Below are positions 15,079-21,288 of a stretch of DNA of 21,288 nucleotides, one piece after another (position 1 is the first letter of the stretch; each line of letters starts with the position of its first letter). The DNA is taken from positions 1 through 21,288 of the forward strand of contig CAZADH010000083.1 of assembly GCA_964483805.1 (NCBI GenBank), in the 5' to 3' direction. This DNA is from CAZADH01 sp964483805. GTDB lineage: Bacteria > Muiribacteriota > Ozemobacteria > Ozemobacterales > Ozemobacteraceae. The notes under the pieces were generated by a model, which had not been told where the DNA came from, ran no database searches, and saw only the letters and a list, made by a program, of their open reading frames with translations. The position numbers were made by a program, and so were the translations under genes.

Positions 15079-16254
15079 ATGGTATTGCCTCTCGGTTACA
15101 GCATGCGCAGCGTGCTCGTGCGCAAGAGCGCCTCGAGCATGGCCATTGCCGGCATCGCGATGGTGGTGCTGGTGTTGGTTTTCTTGCAGGCGATGGGCGA
15201 GGGGCTGCGGGCCGCCGTCGCCACCTCGGGCACCCCCCAGAACATGATCGTGTTGCGCAAGGGGTCTGATGCCGAACTCGGCAGCCAGGTGGGCCGGGCC
15301 GAGGCGCGCGTCGTCGAGGCTCTGCCGCAGATCGCCAGGAACCAGGCCGGGCAACCGCTGTTCGTCACCGAGGGCGTGTTGATCATCGCCCGCGAGAAAA
15401 CCGACGGCGGTTCGGCCAACCTGACCGTGCGCGGGGTCATGCCGCTGTCGCCCCAGGTGCATCATGGGGTCAAACTCGAAAGCGGCCGGTGGTTGCGACC
15501 GGGGTCGAACGAAGCAGTTGTGGGGATTTCGCTGGCGCGGCGCGTCGAGAGTATCGGCATGGGGCGGACCCTGCGCATCAACAACCAGGACTGGACGATC
15601 GTCGGCACCTTTGCGGCCAACGGCAGTGCCCTCGAATCCGAGATCTGGATGGACCTCGAACTGTATCAATCGGTATTCAAGCGGGCCGGCGTCTATTCGT
15701 CGGCGCTCTTCCGCGTTCATGGCGACCCCGAGACGGCACGACAGGCCATCAGCAAGACTTTCGCCGATGACCCCCGCCTGCGCAGCCTCGAGGTCATCCG
15801 CGAGGACGCGTATTACACCAAGCAATCGAAGCTGATGTACGACCTGATCATGGTATTGACCGCCGTGCTCACGGCGATCATGGCCATGGGCGCCATCGTC
15901 GGCGCCATGAATACGATGTATGCCGCCGTCAGCCACCGCCAGCGCGAAATCGGCTGCCTGCTGGCCCTCGGGTTCACGCCCGAGGCAGTGTGGTTGTCGT
16001 TCATCGTCGAGTCGGTTGTTCTGTCGGTGATCGGCGCCATCGTCGGCTGCCTGCTCAGCCTGCCCTTCGACGGCATGCGCACCGGCACCACCAACTGGGC
16101 CACGTTTGCCGAGACCGCTTTTCAGTTCCGCATCACGCCGACCATTCTGCTGACGGCCATCATTGTCGCCGTGCTGATGGGCTTCCTCGGCGGCTTCCTG
16201 CCCGCGTTTCGCGCGGCGCGCCTGAAGGTGGTCGAGGCGCTGCGGCGGGGGTGA
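15079..16254 (+). CDS. ABC exporter permease, FtsX/MacB family (second copy)
   Basis: The product has 391 residues with the same 1 + 3 membrane topology: about 20-40, 254-282, 304-330 and 354-378. A roughly 210-residue extracytoplasmic domain follows the first segment. The loop SHRQREIGCLLALGF (285-299) and the ending AFRAARLKVVEALRRG match the family. It begins three bases after the stop of the first permease, with GGAG about ten bases before the ATG. The two permeases are clearly different in sequence, so a heterodimeric transporter is likely. An alternative ATG eight codons downstream cannot be excluded. The sequence around the start holds AATAC-atg-GTATT, part of the dispersed hexamer pattern described in the findings. 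Confidence 0.9.
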   Translation: MVLPLGYSMRSVLVRKSASSMAIAGIAMVVLVLVFLQAMGEGLRAAVATSGTPQNMIVLRKGSDAELGSQVGRAEARVVEALPQIARNQAGQPLFVTEGVLIIAREKTDGGSANLTVRGVMPLSPQVHHGVKLESGRWLRPGSNEAVVGISLARRVESIGMGRTLRINNQDWTIVGTFAANGSALESEIWMDLELYQSVFKRAGVYSSALFRVHGDPETARQAISKTFADDPRLRSLEVIREDAYYTKQSKLMYDLIMVLTAVLTAIMAMGAIVGAMNTMYAAVSHRQREIGCLLALGFTPEAVWLSFIVESVVLSVIGAIVGCLLSLPFDGMRTGTTNWATFAETAFQFRITPTILLTAIIVAVLMGFLGGFLPAFRAARLKVVEALRRG

Positions 16255-16265
16255 TCTACCCCGGG

Positions 16266-16284
16266 GGGCGCGATCTTGTCGCCC
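16266..16284 (+). terminator. Weak hairpin after the exporter operon
   Basis: GGGCG (16266-16270) and CGCCC (16280-16284) form a short stem with a 9-base loop, 11 bases past the last permease stop. There is no U-run, so termination here is only possible. The next strong promoter starts 60 bases later. Confidence 0.25.
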
Positions 16285-16343
16285 GCAACAATGACCTGAT
16301 GTGCGACCACGCTGGGTTCGAGAGCCTGTTTCTTCCCGCGACT

Positions 16344-16372
16344 TGACAACGGTTCTCGCCCAGCGTATTGTT
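16344..16372 (+). promoter_or_regulatory. Sigma-70 promoter of the TetR gene
   Basis: A perfect TTGACA -35 (16344-16349), an optimal 17-base spacer and TATTGT as -10 (16367-16372) lie 84 bases before the TetR ATG. Transcription would start near 16379, inside the palindromic operator at 16377-16396. Confidence 0.8.
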
Positions 16373-16376
16373 AATG

Positions 16377-16396
16377 TTAGTAAACACTTACTAACT
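16377..16396. promoter_or_regulatory. TetR-type operator (perfect dyad)
   Basis: GTTAGTAA (16377-16384) and TTACTAAC (16389-16396) are perfect reverse complements with a 4-base spacer (ACAC). The 20-bp AT-rich dyad begins four bases after the -10 hexamer and covers the predicted start of transcription. Size, symmetry and position are those of a TetR-family autorepression site. No second copy is seen in the window. Confidence 0.8.
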
Positions 16397-16455
16397 TCTT
16401 GACCGACAAGCCTCGTCGTCAGTGACGCACATCGCCCAAGGAGCACCACCGCACC

Positions 16456-17169
16456 ATGAACCATCGACCGCAAACCCTGCCCGTTGAGGCGCGCCCACGC
16501 ACCGCGAAGCCGGTGCCACGGAGCCGCCACCGCCGCGAGGAACTGCTCGACGCCGCCCGCACGTTGGTGTTCAACGAGGGCGTCGGCCGGTTCACCATGC
16601 GTCGGCTCGGCGAGGCGGTCGGCATCACCGAGGCCGCCGTCTACCGCCACTTCACCAACAAAGAGGCGGTGTTGCTCGACCTCATCGACCTGCTATTCGC
16701 CGGGTGGCACGACGAGGTCGAGAGCATCATGCGCCGTGATGAACCGGCCGCCCAGAAACTGCATCGGCTCGCCGATTATCACGTTTCGCATCTGGTCAAA
16801 CGCGAGTTCAACCCCCTGATGCTGCTGTCAGAGGCCGCTTCCCCTGAGGGTCTGGCCATTCGCGAGGCTCTGTTCACCAAGGGCGCGGTCGTCAACCAGG
16901 CCCTGACCACCATTGTCACCGACGGCGTGCGCACCGGCGAGTTCGCCCCCGACCTCGATGTTCCGGCCGCAGTGCGCGCTGCGCTGGGGCTGTTGCAGGG
17001 CACGCTGGTGCGTTGGTCGCTGGCCCGTTCGAGCACCGGCATGCGGCGCGACCTGGCGGCCAGCCTCACCCTGCTGATGCGCGGCTTCATGCCCACCACC
17101 GAGCAGCGCCGCCCAACCCGAACCGACCGGCCCCGCCCCCAACGACGCGCGACCGGCAAACCCCACTGA
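16456..17169 (+). CDS. TetR/AcrR-family transcriptional repressor
   Basis: The product has 237 residues. The N-terminal DNA-binding domain is clear: RREELLDAARTLVFNEG, then the helix-turn-helix FTMRRLGEAVGITEAAVYRHF (starting at about 46) and TNKEAVLLDLID. The rest is an all-helical ligand-binding and dimerisation domain. Both ends are unusual for a short TetR: a basic, Pro/Arg-rich lead of about 25 residues and a tail of about 25 residues rich in Arg, Pro and Thr. AAGGAG lies 12 bases before the ATG, a long spacing. It follows the exporter operon on the same strand and precedes cupin and hemerythrin genes. With the operator over its own promoter, it very probably represses itself. The ligand is unknown. 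Confidence 0.9.
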   Translation: MNHRPQTLPVEARPRTAKPVPRSRHRREELLDAARTLVFNEGVGRFTMRRLGEAVGITEAAVYRHFTNKEAVLLDLIDLLFAGWHDEVESIMRRDEPAAQKLHRLADYHVSHLVKREFNPLMLLSEAASPEGLAIREALFTKGAVVNQALTTIVTDGVRTGEFAPDLDVPAAVRAALGLLQGTLVRWSLARSSTGMRRDLAASLTLLMRGFMPTTEQRRPTRTDRPRPQRRATGKPH

Positions 17170-17257
17170 ATACATACGAGAGCAATACTTTGCAGTCTTG
17201 GTTCACCGGCCCGGCACGCACGTCGAGCCAATATCAACGAACAAAGGAGCGACACCC

Positions 17258-17623
17258 ATGAACGAGAAGCAGTGCCACTGCGGTTGTGAAGAAGAAAACG
17301 AGTCCCTGCCCACCGCCACCGTCGTCCCACTCGCCACCCATATCGACTACGCCAAGGGCGCGGTCGTCAGCATGACCCTCATCGACAAAGAGGTCGGCAC
17401 CGTCACCCTGTTCGCGTTCGCCGAGGGCCAGGGACTGTCCGAACACTCCGCCCCCTACGATGCGCTCGTCCAGGTGGTCGACGGCGCGGCCGAGATCACC
17501 ATCGGCGGTACGCCGCACCAGGTCAAGGCCGGCGAGTTGATCCTCATGCCCGCCAATGTGCCGCACGCGCTGCGCGCCAAACCCAGGTTCAAGATGTTGC
17601 TGACCATGATCCGGTCGCAGTAA
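17258..17623 (+). CDS. Small single-domain cupin protein with N-terminal Cys cluster
   Basis: The product has 121 residues. The ATG at 17258 is chosen because AAAGGAG (17243-17249) lies eight bases upstream; the frame extends further upstream but without support. Residues 6-10 are CHCGC, three closely spaced Cys, followed by an acidic run. The cupin barrel covers about 30-120, with EGQGLSEHSAPYDALVQVVDG (starting at 56) and PANVPHAL (98-105). The classical HxH of motif 1 is reduced to HSA, so only some metal ligands (H63, H103) are conserved. The downstream neighbour is a hemerythrin-domain protein, a pairing that suggests oxygen, NO or metal stress, but this is inference. The 88-base gap after the TetR gene shows no clear terminator, so co-transcription is possible. 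Confidence 0.85.
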   Translation: MNEKQCHCGCEEENESLPTATVVPLATHIDYAKGAVVSMTLIDKEVGTVTLFAFAEGQGLSEHSAPYDALVQVVDGAAEITIGGTPHQVKAGELILMPANVPHALRAKPRFKMLLTMIRSQ

Positions 17624-17686
17624 CGTTCTCACCCCCACACCAACCGCGAACCGCCTCATGATGTCCACATCCTGCGCCCTCTGCCG

Positions 17687-17733
17687 GCCGCCACGGCCAC
17701 CGGTCTTCATCGCCCATGGCCGCCCGTGGCGGC
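17687..17733 (+). terminator. GC-rich inverted repeat between cupin and hemerythrin genes
   Basis: GCCGCCACGG (17687-17696) and CCGTGGCGGC (17724-17733) are perfect 10-bp reverse complements. An alternative inner stem is GGCCA/TGGCC (17695-17699 and 17717-17721). The two pairings compete, and there is no T-run. It may attenuate or process the transcript. The rest of the 163-base gap shows no convincing gene. Confidence 0.35.
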
Positions 17734-17786
17734 TCGGTTCGGTGCGCGTCCTGCTCGACACCCGACGGCACACCCCGGAGGTTTCC

Positions 17787-18209
17787 ATGTCGCCACTCGA
17801 GACCTATCACCAGCAACACCACGAGATGATCGGCCGGGTGACCGAGATTCTCGAACACCTCGACGCCGACACCGTGCGCGCCGACAGCACGCACGTACAC
17901 CGGCTCATCGGCCAGTTTGCCGAGATCCTGCAGCGCCACCTCGCCCAGGAAGACCGCCTGCTCTATCCGAAGCTCATGCAGCACCGCGATGAGAAGGTGC
18001 GCGCCACCGCCCAGCGTTATCACGACGAAATGGGGGGATTGAGCCAGAAGCTCGGCGACTACCTCGTGCGCTGGTCGACTCCGACCGAGATCGGCAAACG
18101 CCCGGCCGATTTCGCCGCCGAAACCCGCACACTGCTCGACCAACTGGCCAAGCGGATTCTCCGCGAGGACACCGAGTTGTATCCGCTCGCGGCCCGCAGC
18201 GGCCTGTAA
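17787..18209 (+). CDS. Hemerythrin (HHE) domain protein
   Basis: The product has 140 residues. The ATG at 17787 is preceded by GGAGG (17777-17781) with five bases spacing, and the family homology begins right there. The protein is a four-helix bundle of the hemerythrin/HHE type, which holds a di-iron centre that binds O2 or NO or senses iron. Candidate ligands are H8, H11 and H12 in YHQQHHEM, H51 and E55 in LQRHLAQEDRLLYP, H79 in RYHDEM, and the acidic residues of REDTELYP near the end. The last helix has Arg where classical members have His. It lacks any fused regulatory domain. It is the last plus-strand gene before a strong bidirectional hairpin. Function in detail is unknown. Confidence 0.85.
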   Translation: MSPLETYHQQHHEMIGRVTEILEHLDADTVRADSTHVHRLIGQFAEILQRHLAQEDRLLYPKLMQHRDEKVRATAQRYHDEMGGLSQKLGDYLVRWSTPTEIGKRPADFAAETRTLLDQLAKRILREDTELYPLAARSGL

Positions 18210-18419
18210 ATACTTCGCGTTACGACTCCAGACATCATCCCCGCGCCCCATGGCCGCCGCCACGAATGGCGGGCAACCACCGTTCCCTGTCTTGGGTCCG
18301 CACCTGAATGCCGCGTCGGCGCTGATGCATGCCGCCCGCGTCTGCCCGTTCACCGAACCGTCTGTCATCCATGCACGTCATTGCCAGGCAACGCCGACCG
18401 ACATCGGGCCCAAACGACA

Positions 18420-18456
18420 GGCCCAGGGCCGCGACTCTGTGTCGCGGCCCTGGGCC
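18420..18456. terminator. Strong hairpin between convergent genes
   Basis: GGCCCAGGGCCGCGAC (18420-18435) and its exact reverse complement (18441-18456) form a perfect 16-bp stem with a 5-base loop, TCTGT. It lies 20 bases past the dnaK stop and about 210 bases past the hemerythrin stop. The minus-strand side is followed by TGTCGTTTG, only mildly T-rich. It probably ends dnaK transcription and may also stop plus-strand read-through. The remainder of 18210-18419 holds no recognisable gene. Confidence 0.75.
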
Positions 18457-18476
18457 GACCACGTATTTACCGGGTA

Positions 18477-20345
18477 TTACGCGGCCTTGGTGAACTCCGC
18501 ATCGACCACGTCGTCGTCCTTGCCGGACGAACCGCCGGAGCGGGACGGGCCAGCACCGGCCCCCGTGGTCCCGCCGCCGTGACTCCCGCGCGCGGCGTCA
18601 TTGCCGCTGCGGTAGACGACCTCGGCCAGATGGTGCGATGCTTTGGTGAGTTCCTCGATCGCGCGCTTGATGACCTCTGGTTCCGCCCGCTCGAGCGCCT
18701 TCTTCAGCTCGTCTTTCTTTGCGACCACCGCTGAGCGCACCTCGGCCGGCACCTTGGCGCCGACTTCCTCGAGCGTTTTTTCGGTCTGGTAGAGCAGGCT
18801 CTCGCCCTGGTTCTTCAGTTCGATCGTCTCCTTAACCCGGGCGTCGTCGGCCGCATACTGTTCCGCATCACGCACCATGCGGTCGATTTCGTCTTTGCCC
18901 AGTGCATTCGAACTGGTGATGGTAATCCGCTGCTCTTTGCCGGTACCCAGATCCTTCGCCGATACATTCACGATCCCGTTGGCATCGATGTCGAACGTCA
19001 CCTCGATCTGCGGCATGCCGCGCGGCGCCGGCGGAATCCCGATCAGGTCGAACCGGCCCAGCGTCTTGTTGTCTTTGGCCAGCGGCCGCTCGCCCTGCAA
19101 CACATGCACCGACACCGCCGGTTGGTTGTCGGCGGCGGTCGAAAAGAGCTGGCTCTTCCTGGTCGGAATCGTGGTGTTGCGCGCAATGAGCGGCGTCATC
19201 ACCCCGCCCAGCGTCTCGAGGCCCAGCGTCAGCGGCGTCACATCGAGCAGAACCACGTTCTTCACCTCGCCCTGCATGATGCCGGCCTGAATCGCCGCAC
19301 CCATCGCCACACACTCCATGGGGTCGACCCCACGCTCAGGCTCGCGACCGAAGAAGTTACGCAACAGGGCCTGAATGACGGGCATGCGCGTCGGACCGCC
19401 GACCATCACGATGTGATCGATCTTGCTCTTGTCGAGGTTGGCATCGGCGAGTGCGTTCTCGAGGGGCTTCAGACAACGCTTCACCAGCGGCTCGACGATC
19501 GACTCGAGCTTCGCCCGCGTCAGGTTCATTACCAGATGCCGCGGCCCCGCCTGATTCGCCGTGATAAATGGCAGGTTGATGTCGGTCGTGGTGGTGGTCG
19601 ACAACTCGATTTTCGCCTTCTCGGCCGCCTCGCGCACCCGCATCATCGCCATCGAATCGCGGGTCAGGTCGATGCCCTCGTTCTTTCGGAACTCATCAAC
19701 AATGGTCTCGATGATCGCTTTGTCCATGTCGGTGCCGCCCAGCGCTGTGTCACCGTTGGTCGACAGCACCTCGAACACGCCGTTGCCCAGTTCGAGAATG
19801 GTCACGTCGAGTGTGCCGCCGCCCAGGTCGAACACGAGGATGCGTCGATCGCCCTGCTTGTCGAGCCCGTAGGCCAGCGCCGCCGCCGTCGGCTCGTTGA
19901 TGATGCGCTTCACCTCGAGACCGGCGATGCGTCCGGCATCTTTCGTGGCCTGCCGCTGCGCGTCGTCGAAATAGGCCGGCACGGTGATGACCGCACCATC
20001 GACCTTGTCGTTGAGAAAGGCCTCGGCATCGGCCTTGATCTTCTGCAAAATCATCGCCGACAGTTCTTGCGGGGTGAACGCCTTGCCGTCGATGGTCACC
20101 TTGTGGCTCGTGCCCATCTTGCGTTTGATCGCCAGCACTGTGCGGTCGGGGTTCGTCGCCGCCTGTCGCCGTGCCGGTTCACCGATGAGCCGCTGCCCAT
20201 CCTTCGTGAAAGCGATCACACTCGGGAACGCCTTGCCGCCCAGCGAAACCCCCTCGGCACTCGGAATGATCGTGGGTTTGCCGCCTTCGATGACCGCCGC
20301 CGCCGAATTCGATGTGCCAAGATCAATGCCAATCACGCGTGCCAT
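18477..20345 (-). CDS. dnaK: Chaperone DnaK (Hsp70)
   Basis: The product has 622 residues and is an ATP-driven cytoplasmic chaperone. I chose the ATG at 20345 (MARVIGIDLG), because AGGAGG (20353-20358) lies seven bases away. The ATG two codons upstream is only one base from it. The nucleotide-binding domain shows GIDLGTSNS (6-14; Ser where GTTNS is usual), TVPAYFDDAQRQATKDAG (121-138), VFDLGGGTLDVTI (171-183), LGGTDMD (202-208; usually LGGDDFD) and VMVGGPTRMP (313-322). The linker VVLLDVTPLTL (364-374) leads to the substrate-binding domain and helical lid. A Gly/Ser-rich tail ends in DDDVVDAEF, as is typical. No grpE, dnaJ or hrcA lies beside it, and I see no CIRCE element upstream. It lies downstream of the rhomboid gene with a 106-base gap. 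Confidence 0.97.
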   Translation of the reverse strand: MARVIGIDLGTSNSAAAVIEGGKPTIIPSAEGVSLGGKAFPSVIAFTKDGQRLIGEPARRQAATNPDRTVLAIKRKMGTSHKVTIDGKAFTPQELSAMILQKIKADAEAFLNDKVDGAVITVPAYFDDAQRQATKDAGRIAGLEVKRIINEPTAAALAYGLDKQGDRRILVFDLGGGTLDVTILELGNGVFEVLSTNGDTALGGTDMDKAIIETIVDEFRKNEGIDLTRDSMAMMRVREAAEKAKIELSTTTTTDINLPFITANQAGPRHLVMNLTRAKLESIVEPLVKRCLKPLENALADANLDKSKIDHIVMVGGPTRMPVIQALLRNFFGREPERGVDPMECVAMGAAIQAGIMQGEVKNVVLLDVTPLTLGLETLGGVMTPLIARNTTIPTRKSQLFSTAADNQPAVSVHVLQGERPLAKDNKTLGRFDLIGIPPAPRGMPQIEVTFDIDANGIVNVSAKDLGTGKEQRITITSSNALGKDEIDRMVRDAEQYAADDARVKETIELKNQGESLLYQTEKTLEEVGAKVPAEVRSAVVAKKDELKKALERAEPEVIKRAIEELTKASHHLAEVVYRSGNDAARGSHGGGTTGAGAGPSRSGGSSGKDDDVVDAEFTKAA

Positions 20346-20413
20346 GCTCATACCTCCTGTGTGTGTCCGCCGTGTGCGCCGGCGAGCCCCAGCGCGCACG
20401 CAGGTCTTTGTTC

Positions 20414-20442
20414 AATATAATGTCAATACGTCGCAACACCCA
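20414..20442 (-). promoter_or_regulatory. Possible dnaK promoter
   Basis: The gap before dnaK contains one AT-rich patch. Read on the minus strand, TATATT (20414-20419) could be a -10, with a poor TGGGTG -35 (20437-20442) 17 bases away. A TTGACA also occurs on this strand (20421-20426) but has no -10 at proper spacing. No sigma-32 or CIRCE motif is seen. Confidence 0.25.
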
Positions 20443-20451
20443 TCGTTCGCT

Positions 20452-21288
20452 TCACCGTCGCCCGGAGTCGGGCGTGAACCGATGCACCGGCACCGCCACC
20501 CGCAGCGCAGGGATCGCGCAATCGGGGCCGTAGACCACATCGGGGCGCACCCGGCGCACCGGTACCGCCTCGCGGGCGAACCCCCAGCCCCACTGGACAC
20601 CGCGACCGTCCTCCGCCGCGTCCATGCGCCAGGCCTCGAGCGACCGGGCCAGATGCCCCAGCGCCAGCACACCAGCGACACCGGCCACGAAACCGCCCAC
20701 GTGCGCCCAGAAAGCGATGCCGGCAAACTGCGGCGTAATCAAGGCGACGGTGCCCGAGAGAAACTCACCGATGAACCAGACCGGCAGATACAGGGCCGCC
20801 GGGATTCGCCAGACCAATGGCAGAAACAGAATCGGTATCAACACATCGAGCCGCGCCCGCGGGAAGAGCAAGAGGAACGCACCCATCACCCCGGCGACCG
20901 CTCCCGATGCACCGATCACCGGCGCCTCGCTGAGCGGATGCAACGCAGCATGAACCGCAGTGGCACTGACCCCGGCGAACAGATACAGACCGAGGAAACG
21001 CGCCGAACCCAACCGGTCCTCGACGTCGTCGCCGAACAGCCACAACGTCCACATGTTCATCAGAATGTGCAACCAGCCGCCATGCATGAACATGCTGCTG
21101 ACAAAGGTCAAAAGGCCAGCATCCGGAAACCCGTGGTATTCGGCCCACCCCGGCACGAGAAACCGCGCCGGGATCATCCCGTGCAGCAACTGAAACCACT
21201 CGGCCGCCCACGGCGACAGCGCCAATTCGTAGACGAAGACCAGCGCGTTAACCAGGAGCAGCGCCCAAGTCACCACCGGCACCCGTCG
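20452..21288 (-). CDS. Rhomboid-family intramembrane serine protease, 5' end missing
   Basis: The frame is open to the right edge, giving 278 visible residues. A GTG at 21282 could be a start, but the visible RRVPVVTWALLLVNALVF resembles the region just after the usual N-terminal segment of rhomboids. The true start is therefore probably outside the window. Numbering from the Val at 21282, HGGWLHILMNMWTLWLFG (67-84) carries the oxyanion-hole His and Asn, GASG (124-127) holds the catalytic Ser126, and FWAHVGGFVAG (191-201) holds the catalytic His194. Six membrane segments are visible. A soluble, Arg-rich C-terminal tail of about 65 residues follows. The protein cleaves transmembrane substrates within the inner membrane. 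Its natural substrates are not evident here. It lies upstream of dnaK on the same strand. Confidence 0.92.
   Translation of the reverse strand, partial: RRVPVVTWALLLVNALVFVYELALSPWAAEWFQLLHGMIPARFLVPGWAEYHGFPDAGLLTFVSSMFMHGGWLHILMNMWTLWLFGDDVEDRLGSARFLGLYLFAGVSATAVHAALHPLSEAPVIGASGAVAGVMGAFLLLFPRARLDVLIPILFLPLVWRIPAALYLPVWFIGEFLSGTVALITPQFAGIAFWAHVGGFVAGVAGVLALGHLARSLEAWRMDAAEDGRGVQWGWGFAREAVPVRRVRPDVVYGPDCAIPALRVAVPVHRFTPDSGRR

Noticed and set aside
16300..16335. GGTTCGA resembling a tRNA T-loop
   Set aside because: The flanking bases do not form a T-stem, and no acceptor or anticodon arm can be built around it.
14581..16650. A long minus-strand open frame of about 690 codons
   Set aside because: It lies antisense to two clear permease genes and the start of the TetR gene. 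The translation is His/Gly/Gln-rich without domains.
17658..17786. N-terminal extension of the hemerythrin protein from an upstream ATG
   Set aside because: The extension is Arg/Pro-rich, spans the GC-rich inverted repeat and lacks a ribosome binding site. The ATG at 17787 has GGAGG at ideal spacing and begins the conserved domain.
20346..20451. CIRCE or heat-shock sigma promoter upstream of dnaK
   Set aside because: Neither the TTAGCACTC-N9-GAGTGCTAA dyad nor a sigma-32-like CTTGAA/CCCAT pair is present.

Overview
The window is a GC-rich bacterial chromosome segment (GC in the mid-60s % by eye) of dense protein-coding genes with short gaps and no rRNA, tRNA, CRISPR array, integrase or transposase gene that I could recognise. 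Sec-type signal peptides, an exported pullulanase and an HlyD-type adaptor with an ABC exporter fit a diderm (Gram-negative type) bacterium. I cannot place it in a phylum from sequence alone.

Layout. (1) 1-3357, minus strand: a partial gene for an unrecognised two-membrane-segment protein (cut by the left edge), preceded by a large membrane protein with two Tim44-like/zinc-ribbon modules and a C-terminal TerB-like domain. (2) 3358-3604: a divergent intergenic region with two dyad symmetries and a candidate promoter. (3) 3605-11524, plus strand: a membrane-fused spermidine-synthase-like protein with a helical tail, an exported beta-propeller protein, and an exported type I pullulanase (CBM41 + GH13). 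A perfect 24-bp palindrome supplies the stop codon of the first gene and sits next to a consensus DnaA box. (4) 11635-16254, plus: a tight MacB-like operon of HlyD/RND-type adaptor, ABC ATPase and two FtsX/MacB-type permeases, with overlapping or abutting genes. (5) 16344-18209, plus: a TetR regulator with a textbook promoter and a perfect operator, followed by a small cupin protein and a hemerythrin-domain protein. (6) 18420-21288, minus: a 16-bp-stem terminator between convergent genes, dnaK, and a rhomboid protease cut by the right edge.

How they may work together. The pullulanase degrades branched alpha-glucan outside the cytoplasm. The propeller protein just upstream is also exported and may be co-transcribed, but its job is unknown. 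The adaptor/ATPase/permease set is a complete inner-membrane efflux or lipoprotein-type exporter lacking only an outer-membrane channel. The TetR protein probably represses itself and possibly the downstream cupin and hemerythrin genes. A link to the exporter is only positional.

I did not find a defence island or an obviously new multi-gene system. The least explained signal is a dispersed hexamer, CAATAC/GTATTG, found 20 times in 21 kb. It lies mostly inside GC-rich genes, where it forces unusual codons. The most unusual protein is the double Tim44-zinc-ribbon-TerB membrane protein.
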